Shown in pieces: positions 9,247 to 16,866 of a stretch of DNA of 46,266 bases; the first letter of the stretch is position 1; the number at the start of each line of letters is the position of its first letter. A program made the translations under genes and the position numbers. The DNA is from Aliivibrio sp. Lineage in GTDB: Bacteria > Pseudomonadota > Gammaproteobacteria > Enterobacterales > Vibrionaceae. The notes below the pieces were generated by a model that was given only the letters and a program-made list of their open reading frames with translations, was not told where the DNA came from and did not search any database. The stretch covers positions 1-46,266 of the forward strand of contig JAESQY010000062.1 of assembly GCA_016764915.1 (NCBI GenBank), in the 5' to 3' direction.

Positions 9247-10338
9247 TTAATCCTTACAGCGAGTTTTAACGGCAGAAGATAGCATGTCTAACATGGTGAT
9301 AGTATCTTCCCAATGTAAACATGGATCAGTGATCGATTTACCGTAAATTAGGTTATCAAGATCAGCCATTGACTGATTACCTTCTAAAATGAAACTTTCA
9401 GCCATGATCCCAGCGACGAAACTACTGCCTGACGTAATCTGTTGGCAGATATCCTGAGCAACATCAAGCTGACGTCGATGCTGTTTTTCGCAGTTGGCGT
9501 GGCTAAAGTCAACGATCAAACGTTGTGGCAAATCAAATTGCTCTAGGTTCTTACATGCAACTGAAACCGATTCAATATCATAGTTTGGTGTTTTGCCACC
9601 GCGTAAAATGACATGTCCAAATGGGTTGCCTGATGTGCGGTATACCGTCATACGTCCCTGTTTGTCAGGTGAGTAGAAGTAGTGTGAAGCGCTGGCTGCT
9701 CTAATGGCATCAATGGCAATTTTGGTATTTCCATCAGTACCATTTTTAAATCCAACCGGACAAGAGAGTGCGGAAGCCATCTCTCGGTGAATTTGCGATT
9801 CAGTCGTACGTGCACCAATGGCGCCCCAAGTAATCAAGTCTGAAATATATTGTCCAGTGATCATATCAAGGAATTCAGTGCCTGCAGCTAAACCCAGTTT
9901 ATTTATATCAAGCAGTAACTTTCTTGCTTTGTGTAATCCATCTTCTAATGCATAACTTCCATTAAGGTTTGGATCTGTGATTAATCCTTTCCAACCAACG
10001 ACGGTTCTTGGTTTTTCGAAATAAGTTCTCATTACAATGAATAACTCATTTGAATATTGCGTCTGCACAGCGGCAAGTCGAGTTGCGTAATCTAAAGCGG
10101 CCACAGTATCGTGTACTGAGCAAGGCCCAATAACAACCAATAAACGGTTATCTTGGCCTGAAAGAATCGCTTCAACTTGGCGTCGAGAGCTTTCAATATG
10201 TTCTGCAACTTCATTGGTCAATGGATGAGCTGTATTTAATTCAGCAGGTGTAGGCATCGGTCCTAGAGGTTGTGTTCTTAATTCATCTGTTTGTAAAGGC
10301 ATAGTTTTTTTATCGCAAATAATGCGCCTGTTATTCAT
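9247..10338 (-). CDS. aroH: 3-deoxy-7-phosphoheptulonate (DAHP) synthase, AroH-like
   Basis: This is a class I DAHP synthase, which condenses phosphoenolpyruvate with erythrose 4-phosphate at the entry to the shikimate pathway. Signatures include [57 protein letters not shown] and [15 protein letters not shown], covering PEP, metal (Cys, His, Glu, Asp) and phosphate ligands. The N-terminal TDELRT...TPAEL segment resembles the tryptophan-sensitive isozyme AroH more than AroF or AroG. The frame extends upstream to 10473, but I set the start at 10338: AGGAG lies 8 bases before this ATG and the remaining 363 residues fit the family. I saw no clear TrpR or TyrR operator. yajQ follows directly, and a PEP-synthase-like gene diverges upstream. 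Confidence 0.9.
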   Translation of the reverse strand: MNNRRIICDKKTMPLQTDELRTQPLGPMPTPAELNTAHPLTNEVAEHIESSRRQVEAILSGQDNRLLVVIGPCSVHDTVAALDYATRLAAVQTQYSNELFIVMRTYFEKPRTVVGWKGLITDPNLNGSYALEDGLHKARKLLLDINKLGLAAGTEFLDMITGQYISDLITWGAIGARTTESQIHREMASALSCPVGFKNGTDGNTKIAIDAIRAASASHYFYSPDKQGRMTVYRTSGNPFGHVILRGGKTPNYDIESVSVACKNLEQFDLPQRLIVDFSHANCEKQHRRQLDVAQDICQQITSGSSFVAGIMAESFILEGNQSMADLDNLIYGKSITDPCLHWEDTITMLDMLSSAVKTRCKD

Positions 10339-10495
10339 TTGACATACTCCTGTGTACGATAACGGAAATGGAGAAACTAATAAACAACTAAAAAGAGAGG
10401 GATTTATATCTAAAGGCTTGAGTTGTCGTTCATGACTCGGTATGTTTAATGTGAAGCAAAAGCAATTTTTCAATGGTTTGTTGTCATGGAGTATT
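10339..10495. promoter_or_regulatory. Divergent promoter region between aroH and the PEP-synthase-like gene
   Basis: About 157 bases separate the two chosen starts and must hold both promoters. I could not assign confident -35/-10 pairs, nor a TrpR or TyrR operator. The shared control region makes coordinated regulation of a PEP-consuming enzyme and a PEP-binding-fold protein plausible. Confidence 0.5.
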
Positions 10496-11386
10496 ATGGA
10501 ATACGGAATTCACCCAGAACTTGTAGAAGTAGGTAGTTTGCCTGAATTCGGTCAACCTTCGTCAAACAACATCACACTATTTGTCTCTCTTTCGGGGCTA
10601 ATTCAAGAGAAAGTATTTTATCATCCTAAAGCAGCTTTAGATCCGGATGAATTGTCTGAATTGGAAAAACAGACGTTAGATACCATGGTTGAACATATTG
10701 GTAACCCGGTAGAACACTTCATTTCTACCTTAGTATCCAGCGTTGAAGCGGCGATTACCACACAACATGAAATCATTAAAATCTGTCTGTCTGATGCTGA
10801 TAGTTTCACTTTTTCAGCTCTATTAGGCGGTAAATGTGAATTGATTGAGCAAAATCCGGTACTTGGAGTTCGCGGTGTTTCTCGTTTTGCTAATGAGCAA
10901 TTTGCAGAGTGCTTTGTCCTTGAGTGTGAAGTGATCAAACGTTTAATTTCAAATATTGACGGCAAGGCAAGCATTGAAATTGTGGTGCCATTCGTTCGTA
11001 CCTTAAGTGATGCGGCCACGATTATTGATCTCTTAGCAGAGCAAGGGCTACCAAGAGGTCTGAACGGTTTAAAAATCAATTACGTTTGTGATGTACCTGC
11101 CGCAGCAATGAGTTCTGAAAAGTTACTTCAATATTTTGATGGTTTGGTGATTAACAGCGATAATTTAGCGCAGTTAACCTTAGGGGTCGATAAATCAAAT
11201 GAATTGCTTTCCTATCTTTATAACCCACAAAATGAAGCGGTTATACAGTTGATATCGCAAGCGGCTAGAGCGGCGTGTGCAGTAAACAAACCTGTTCTTC
11301 TTTTGTCTGACAATTTAGTCAGTTATCCTAAATTACAAGAACAGCTGATTGAAATTGGTGTAAAAGATATTGTTATTACCCGTTAA
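10496..11386 (+). CDS. Stand-alone PEP-synthase C-terminal-domain protein, probably catalytically inactive
   Basis: The 296-residue product aligns only with the C-terminal PEP/pyruvate-binding TIM barrel of phosphoenolpyruvate synthase (PpsA). Recognisable landmarks are GNPVEHFISTLV (about 69-80), QNPVLGVRGVSRF (119-131), FVLECEVIKRL (140-150), IVVPFVRTLSDA (162-173) and LAQLTLGVDKSNEL (224-237). The ATP-grasp and phosphohistidine domains are absent. Several active-site positions differ from PpsA/PPDK: VRMSD is ICLSD (Arg lost), the metal-binding CEIP is CDVP, SNDL is SDNL, and the catalytic Cys of GICGQG is in LLLSDN with no Cys. I start at the ATG at 10496 (GGAG 5 bases upstream) rather than 10442. 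A regulatory or PEP-sensing role is inference; degenerate paralogue is the safe statement. Confidence 0.85.
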   Translation: MEYGIHPELVEVGSLPEFGQPSSNNITLFVSLSGLIQEKVFYHPKAALDPDELSELEKQTLDTMVEHIGNPVEHFISTLVSSVEAAITTQHEIIKICLSDADSFTFSALLGGKCELIEQNPVLGVRGVSRFANEQFAECFVLECEVIKRLISNIDGKASIEIVVPFVRTLSDAATIIDLLAEQGLPRGLNGLKINYVCDVPAAAMSSEKLLQYFDGLVINSDNLAQLTLGVDKSNELLSYLYNPQNEAVIQLISQAARAACAVNKPVLLLSDNLVSYPKLQEQLIEIGVKDIVITR

Positions 11387-11444
11387 CCAAGAATGAATTA
11401 ACAATCAAACCAGCCTAACCGCTGTTTTTTATTTAGGACTATAA

Positions 11445-12224
11445 ATGTCAAAATTAATCAGTATTTTGGGTTGCGGTTGGTTGGGCTACCCCCTTATATC
11501 GCGCTTAATCGCATTACCACATTCCAAGATTAAAGCCGCAACGCGCTCAGAGCAAAAACTCCAGCAAATAGCAGCACTTGATATTGATGCTTACCAACTG
11601 GATATTTCAGATCTCCAGCAAAGTGATGCCCCCTTTTTTACGAGTGATATTCTCATTGTGAACATACCATCCAGTGATATTGCAGGTTATCAATCACTGG
11701 TAGAAAAAATAAAACGTTCGACCATACAACAGGTAATATTAATAAGCAGCACCTCTGTTTATACTAATAGCAATAGCACGGTATCTGAAAGCAGTCACAT
11801 TGATACCAATAGTGCGCGTTATCAAATTGAACAACTGTTTGAACAACAAACATCGTTCACAACACTCATTTTAAGGTTTGCAGGATTGATTGGTCCAAAT
11901 CGTCACCCGGCCCGATTTTTTAAACCAGGGAGAGTGGTCTCACACTCGCAGGCTCCCGTTAATATGCTGCATTTAGATGATTGTATAGAGATCATTGTTA
12001 CTGCGTTAGATAAGCCTTTCTGGCAAGGCATATTGAATTGCTGTGCAGATTCCCATCCAACCAAACAACAATTCTATACTCACGTATGTGCTCAATTAGG
12101 TGTGACACCACCAGAATTTATTCAACAAGATGAGATGAGTTTTAAAGTGATCAGTAACGAGAGATTAAAACAGCAATTGGATTATCGTTTTATACACCCG
12201 GACTTAATGAAAATAGAGTTTTAA
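11445..12224 (+). CDS. yeeZ: YeeZ-like NAD(P)-binding sugar-epimerase-family protein
   Basis: The 259-residue protein is an atypical extended short-chain dehydrogenase of the YeeZ type. It begins with a Rossmann motif ILGCGWLGYPL (residues 6-16), followed by the VILISSTSVYTNS strand, RFAGLIGPNRHPARFF near residue 145 and VNMLHLDDCIEII near residue 170. The YxxxK pair of classical SDRs is not evident, as in the YeeZ group, so the substrate and reaction are unknown. It stands alone between the PEP-synthase-like gene and an S4-domain gene, with 58- and 72-base gaps. Confidence 0.85.
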   Translation: MSKLISILGCGWLGYPLISRLIALPHSKIKAATRSEQKLQQIAALDIDAYQLDISDLQQSDAPFFTSDILIVNIPSSDIAGYQSLVEKIKRSTIQQVILISSTSVYTNSNSTVSESSHIDTNSARYQIEQLFEQQTSFTTLILRFAGLIGPNRHPARFFKPGRVVSHSQAPVNMLHLDDCIEIIVTALDKPFWQGILNCCADSHPTKQQFYTHVCAQLGVTPPEFIQQDEMSFKVISNERLKQQLDYRFIHPDLMKIEF

Positions 12225-12296
12225 TCTGATTCACATTAGCAGGCCGATCAGATAGGATCCGCTTCAATAGCAGAATTAATAGATAGTGAGTATAAA

Positions 12297-12746
12297 ATGA
12301 GTGAGTCAGAGTTTAACAACGACAATGAGCATGAAGAGTACATTGAAGTTGAAGCAGAAGAGATACTTGTCGCTTGTCAGCCAATTGAACTGTATAAGGT
12401 GCTCAAAATTGCCAACTTAGTCAGTGGCGGTGGTGAAGCTAAAATGATCATTGCTGATGGTTATGTTGCCGTAAACAGTGAGATTGAATTACGCAAGCGT
12501 CGAAAATTATACGATGGTGATGTGATTGAATTTAATGAATCATTTTATGTGGTGATGTGCGACCAACCAATAGGCGAAGCAATACCAGCTTTAGTCAAAC
12601 CTGAAAAAATCGTTGAGCCAAAAAGTGGTAAACCATCAAAGAAAAGTGCAACAAAAAACAGCACTAAAAAGAAGAGCAAAAACAAAGAAAAAGAAGTTGT
12701 TAAAGAGAGAGACGGTTCAACAGGACGCTTTACTATTGATTTTTAA
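12297..12746 (+). CDS. S4-domain RNA-binding protein (YbcJ-like) with charged tails
   Basis: The 149-residue protein has an S4 RNA-binding domain at about residues 28-88 (LYKVLKIANLVSGGGEAKMI, then IADGYVAVNSEIELRKRRKL and GDVIEF), the same module as E. coli YbcJ (about 70 residues). It is longer because of a strongly acidic N-terminus (DNDNEHEEYIEVEAEE region) and a lysine-rich C-terminus (about 105-140) rich in KK, KS and KN pairs. The tail looks disordered and could add non-specific RNA or ribosome affinity. It probably binds structured RNA in the cytoplasm; no target can be named. Confidence 0.85.
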   Translation: MSESEFNNDNEHEEYIEVEAEEILVACQPIELYKVLKIANLVSGGGEAKMIIADGYVAVNSEIELRKRRKLYDGDVIEFNESFYVVMCDQPIGEAIPALVKPEKIVEPKSGKPSKKSATKNSTKKKSKNKEKEVVKERDGSTGRFTIDF

Positions 12747-12772
12747 GTAAAGACACCCTGTAACGTATTGAA

Positions 12773-14149
12773 TTAAGCTTTGGGAAATATCTGTTCAATA
12801 TCGACAATTTTTGAACGATTGACGATAATCTTCCAGCGATAGAGTTCCACATTCTTATCGTCAGTGGTCTCTTTAATCACCAGATTGATTAAATGGCGTT
12901 TTTCTACCGCCTCTTTACTAACCTGACCTTCATTGAGTAGATAGATTTTCTGTGACCCTTTCTCCATTAAACGAGAGAGAGGGCGCAGATCGACATTCAT
13001 GCTTTCACGTGTCTGTTCATAACCACTCATGAACTTAGTGATAGCCATCTTAGTCTGGCTCTTATAATGAAGAATGACCTCCTCACGTTGAGACACCCTA
13101 CGTTTACGAATCGATTGAACATCTTTCGCCAAATTAGAGAAAGATTGATACTCTAACCATTCAATTTTTCGACCTATTTGCTTCCCAGAGGTTGGATCTG
13201 AGTAGACCTTTCTCCATTTTGGTTTGCCTTTTTGAATCCAACGCCACAGGGCATCTCTTAAGTCATCTTTAAAGATTTCACGTATCGCATAGATAAATGA
13301 GATTGCAAAAATAAAAGAGACGGTTATCTCTCCTAACAATCCGCGTGCTTGAATGATCATCAAACTGACAAACAACATAACAAATGCGGTTGCACTGCCT
13401 TTAACCATACGTTTAACATTATTGCCCATTGCGCTGGTTTTTTCCTTTAAAACAATGGGGTATTCGATTAAACGTCTAGATAGACGCATTTTATTCGACA
13501 TTCGGGTAAGGTCGGCGCGAGCTTTTTGAGAGTTATAACTTTTATCAATCCGATAATTATGTTCTTTTTCACAAATTTCAATCAACCGATTTCTGATGTT
13601 AGCGTTGCTTTTACTGCGTGGAAGGTGCGCCACAAGTGAAAGAAATTTTTGCTCGGTGTACCAAGAGAGATAGTTATCGATATTGGCGTAGTAACGCTTG
13701 AGTTGGTCTTCGTAAGGAACACTTCGACGTAAACGCTTTAAAATATCCAGAGCTAAAGAGATAACCTCTTCAAACTCTTCAATGGTAATCTCTTCTTGAT
13801 CATCTTTAGTTAAATCTGCCGAAGATTTTTCCAGTGCAAGTGCATATTGATATGCGTATAAGCTCAAACTCAAACGGTATTGTTCAGATGAAAGTCGTCC
13901 TCGTTGTGCTAAACGACTATGTACCAATGGAAGGTGATTCTGGTTACTAAAGTAAGTACGATGACTGGAGATCGAATTATAGTAAAAGTCAGATTCTTTG
14001 AGTATGTCGGGAGATAAACCAAGTTCACCAGGTACAAAGAGAAACATTTCTAATGTTTGTTGTTTGCTTTCATCAACAATATGAGAAATTTTAAGAGACA
14101 AACCGTCTTTTTTATCTACTGTAATCAATAACTGTGCCTCCAAATTCAA
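12773..14149 (-). CDS. Uncharacterised two-TM membrane protein
   Basis: I do not recognise this 458-residue protein. It has a hydrophilic N-terminal region (about 1-250) with a helical, acidic stretch near residues 108-145, a closely spaced pair of hydrophobic segments at about 251-269 and 271-290 that looks like a membrane hairpin, and a basic C-terminal region (about 290-458) rich in Lys/Arg with predicted coiled or helical segments (SIRKRRVSQREEVILHYKSQ). No signal peptide, nucleotide-binding or catalytic motif is evident. The topology suggests both large domains on the cytoplasmic side. It is a monocistronic minus-strand gene between two plus-strand RNA-binding genes and ends 26 bases from the stop of the S4 gene. 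The frame is long and intact, so it is a real gene. Confidence 0.85.
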   Translation of the reverse strand: MNLEAQLLITVDKKDGLSLKISHIVDESKQQTLEMFLFVPGELGLSPDILKESDFYYNSISSHRTYFSNQNHLPLVHSRLAQRGRLSSEQYRLSLSLYAYQYALALEKSSADLTKDDQEEITIEEFEEVISLALDILKRLRRSVPYEDQLKRYYANIDNYLSWYTEQKFLSLVAHLPRSKSNANIRNRLIEICEKEHNYRIDKSYNSQKARADLTRMSNKMRLSRRLIEYPIVLKEKTSAMGNNVKRMVKGSATAFVMLFVSLMIIQARGLLGEITVSFIFAISFIYAIREIFKDDLRDALWRWIQKGKPKWRKVYSDPTSGKQIGRKIEWLEYQSFSNLAKDVQSIRKRRVSQREEVILHYKSQTKMAITKFMSGYEQTRESMNVDLRPLSRLMEKGSQKIYLLNEGQVSKEAVEKRHLINLVIKETTDDKNVELYRWKIIVNRSKIVDIEQIFPKA

Positions 14150-14289
14150 TTTTTATGTTTCAATATATCAGATATTTGTGGCAATTTTTTATTGCAGTTA
14201 AAAAAGATGCAAACTTTTGATTAATCGTTAGCGAAAGGTATGCGCAGATCACGTATAATCCCCACATATTAGAATTTGAGATAGATAAA

Positions 14290-15135
14290 ATGATTAAGAT
14301 TGGTCAGAACAACTCGTTTGAAGTCGTCAAGGTAATGGACTTCGGTGTTTTTTTAGACGGTAAAGAGTTTGGTAATATTTTACTTTCATCTCGTTATGTC
14401 CCTGAGAATACAAAACTGGGCGATCAAGTTGACGCATTTATCTTCTATGATTCTGACCGTGAGGTTGTCGCGACGACGGAAACTCCGATTGCTCAAGTTG
14501 GGCAATGGGGAGTGATGAATATCGTTGGGGCAAACAGTTACGGTGCATTTGCAGATTGGGGCATCATTAAAAAAGACCTACTTATCCCTTTTAGTGAGCA
14601 GATAAATCGTCTGGTTGAAGGTCAAAATGTGTTGATTTATGTTTATACCGACAATGCATCAGGCAGAATTGTAGGCACAACAAAATTTAATCGTTATCTT
14701 GATAAAACAGCGGTTAATTACCAAGCGGGCCGAGAGGTTGATCTATTGATCGCTGAGGTGACGGACCTGGGTTATAAAGCAATTGTTAATGGTGAGCATT
14801 GGGGCTTGATATTTAAAACCGAAGCTTATGGGAAATTGTTCATTGGTAAGAAATTGAAAGGTTACATCAAAAATGTTCGCTCTGATGGAAAAATCGATCT
14901 CTCATTACAAAAATTAGGCACAGAGAGAATGGATGATCTCAGCGAGAAAGTGATGAGCTCTTTGAATAAAAAAGACGGCTTCATTCCGGTGAGTGATAAA
15001 TCAACGCCAGAAGAGATTTTTGCCGTTTTTCGTACCAGTAAAGGCACCTTTAAAAAGACCATTGGTGGTTTGTACAAGCAAGGGTTAATTACGATTGAAA
15101 AAGAAGGCATTCGCCTGATTGAAAAGCCAGAGTAG
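14290..15135 (+). CDS. S1-domain RNA-binding protein, CvfB/YitL-like
   Basis: The 281-residue product has the CvfB architecture: tandem S1-like OB folds (residues 1-65 with VVKVMDFGVFLDGKEFGNIL, 66-135 with GANSYGAFADWGIIKKDLLI, and about 145-210 with AIVNGEHWGLIF) and a C-terminal winged helix (about 225-281, TPEEIFAVFRTSKGTFKKTI). The family binds RNA; in Gram-positive pathogens it influences virulence gene expression. Its role in Vibrionaceae is not established from sequence. A TATAAT box at 14254-14259, 30 bases before the ATG, is a plausible -10 element, though no good -35 is seen. Confidence 0.88.
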   Translation: MIKIGQNNSFEVVKVMDFGVFLDGKEFGNILLSSRYVPENTKLGDQVDAFIFYDSDREVVATTETPIAQVGQWGVMNIVGANSYGAFADWGIIKKDLLIPFSEQINRLVEGQNVLIYVYTDNASGRIVGTTKFNRYLDKTAVNYQAGREVDLLIAEVTDLGYKAIVNGEHWGLIFKTEAYGKLFIGKKLKGYIKNVRSDGKIDLSLQKLGTERMDDLSEKVMSSLNKKDGFIPVSDKSTPEEIFAVFRTSKGTFKKTIGGLYKQGLITIEKEGIRLIEKPE

Positions 15136-15150
15136 TGTTTTGAGAAAAAT

Positions 15151-15175
15151 GCCCGTGACAAAGGTTGTCTCGGGC
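15151..15175 (-). terminator. Hairpin between convergent S1-protein gene and rsmF
   Basis: GCCCGTGACAA and TTGTCTCGGGC pair with one internal T-T mismatch and an AGG loop. On the minus strand the hairpin is followed by a T-rich stretch, so it may terminate rsmF transcription, though it sits about 130 bases beyond that stop codon. On the plus strand it lies 15 bases after the S1-protein stop but lacks a U tract. Confidence 0.55.
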
Positions 15176-15308
15176 TTAGAGGGAAAGCTCAGTTGATCGA
15201 GAGCATCAAAAAGTTAACAGTTTGATCCTAGCTTAGCTCGGTTAGATTACTAGTTCATAAATGAGACATTACTGCAAACATCGTAAGCTAATTTCGAATA
15301 TCAATGCG

Positions 15309-16739
15309 TTAGCAATCGAATAAATTGGTATCTTTTACCAACTCTCTTGGGTATCCATTTTTAATTCGATTTCCAACCCATTTGCCAATACCAATAACAT
15401 CTCCGTTATAGCTGACAATCACTTCTCCTTTGCCGACAGCTTCAGGTCTAATATCACGACACATGTACCACTCTTTAGCCATTTCTGAACTGATTTCAAC
15501 TGAATTTGTAGATGATGATGTGTCAGTTAAGGCGATAATTGCTTCATGCTGCCATTTGTATCCCTTTTTGTGTTGATCCGCGAGCTTTATACCGATGCGT
15601 TGAAAGCGGATCTCTTTGAGTAATGGCTCAATAGCGATTGGAAACAGCCAGACTTCACTGTCACGCAACCACACACTATGCTGCTTGGGCAGTTGCAGTT
15701 GTAAGGTTTGGCTAAGTGCGTCACTCAGCTGCAGGCACTCTTTCTCAGACGCTTTATTAAATGGGAATTTACCCAGTTTTTTCTTCACAGTGAGCTTTGG
15801 CACACTTGCGGTTTTCCTAATTCTTGCGACAAAGAAGCCTTCACAGTCAAAAATCTGCGGGAATATGTGCAGGAACCCCTCTTCAGTGCATGCTTTATCT
15901 GCTCCGTCAAAGAGATTATGCAGTGATTCAAATTGCACGGCATCGCCAAACGTATGCTTTAAGTGATGACAGATGTCTTGGTTCTCTTGATGGCTTAAAG
16001 TACAGGTAGAGTAAACAAGAACACCATTAGGTTTAAGCGCATGAAAGGCACTTTCAATTAACTCTCTTTGGGTGGATCCTATCTCTTCAATAGCGCCTAA
16101 GCTCCAATTCTTCATGGCATCTGGATCTTTACGAATAGTGCCTTCGCCAGAGCAGGGTGCATCCAATAAAATTGAGTCAAAGGTCTCTGGCAACCACCGA
16201 CCAAACACTCGGCCATCAAAGTGGGTTAATGCGACATTTCGTACGCCGCAGCGCTTGACGTTGGCACTTAGCACTTTTATACGACTGGCTGAGTATTCGT
16301 TGGCGACTAACAGTCCTTGGTTCATCATTTCAGCACTAAGCTGCGTGGTTTTTGAACCTGGTGCCGAGGCAACATCCAACACGACACCAAGTTGCTGGTT
16401 GTCTGTAGTCAATGCGGTTACTGGCATCATCGAGCTTGCTTCTTGAATATAAAAAAGACCTGCAAGATGTTCAGCAGTATTACCCAAAGGTGTATTCTCA
16501 TCTGCTGGTCGTTGCAACCAAAACCCGGTATTGCACCAAGGAACAGAAGTCAAAACCCAACCTTTTGATTCGACGCGCTGTTTAAAATCGGGCACTGATA
16601 TTGTCAATGTATTAACACGAATACTGCGGCGGAGAGGGCGAGAACAAGCGGCAATAAAATCGTCAATATTCAGATGTTTTGGAAGAATGTTAGCGATATG
16701 ATTGGTGAATGCTTCTGGTAAGGAGATGGTTTTGCTCAC
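15309..16739 (-). CDS. rsmF: 16S rRNA (cytosine-1407-C5)-methyltransferase
   Basis: RsmF methylates C1407 of 16S rRNA in the 30S subunit using S-adenosylmethionine. The 476-residue protein matches E. coli RsmF (479). It shows the SAM-binding motif LDVASAPGSKTTQ (about 121-133), motif IV LLDAPCSGEGT with Cys196, and motif VI VYSTCTLS with the probable nucleophile Cys246; two cysteines are the hallmark of RNA m5C methyltransferases. A C-terminal PUA-like region (about 390-476, GKGEVIVSYNGDVIGIGKWV) follows. It lies downstream of letA-letB on the same strand as in E. coli, but a strong terminator separates them, so it likely has its own promoter. Confidence 0.95.
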   Translation of the reverse strand: MSKTISLPEAFTNHIANILPKHLNIDDFIAACSRPLRRSIRVNTLTISVPDFKQRVESKGWVLTSVPWCNTGFWLQRPADENTPLGNTAEHLAGLFYIQEASSMMPVTALTTDNQQLGVVLDVASAPGSKTTQLSAEMMNQGLLVANEYSASRIKVLSANVKRCGVRNVALTHFDGRVFGRWLPETFDSILLDAPCSGEGTIRKDPDAMKNWSLGAIEEIGSTQRELIESAFHALKPNGVLVYSTCTLSHQENQDICHHLKHTFGDAVQFESLHNLFDGADKACTEEGFLHIFPQIFDCEGFFVARIRKTASVPKLTVKKKLGKFPFNKASEKECLQLSDALSQTLQLQLPKQHSVWLRDSEVWLFPIAIEPLLKEIRFQRIGIKLADQHKKGYKWQHEAIIALTDTSSSTNSVEISSEMAKEWYMCRDIRPEAVGKGEVIVSYNGDVIGIGKWVGNRIKNGYPRELVKDTNLFDC

Positions 16740-16812
16740 GCGAGTACTCTTAGTGTAGTAGTTCTTAATGGCATGGAGTGTACCCTAAACTGAAGTTTGA
16801 GTCGCAAAATAT

Positions 16813-16842
16813 AAAAAATGCAGCGATAACGCTGCATTTTTT
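16813..16842 (-). terminator. Strong bidirectional terminator after letB
   Basis: A perfect 13-bp stem (AAAAAATGCAGCG / CGCTGCATTTTTT) with an ATAA loop lies between the letB stop and the rsmF start. On the minus strand it should end the letAB message before rsmF. Confidence 0.9.
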
Positions 16843-16866
16843 GTGGTGATTCAGTTGATTGGGGGG

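Noticed and set aside
10339-10473. Extra 45 N-terminal residues of the DAHP synthase
   Set aside because: They have no family similarity, and a good ribosome-binding site precedes the ATG at 10338.
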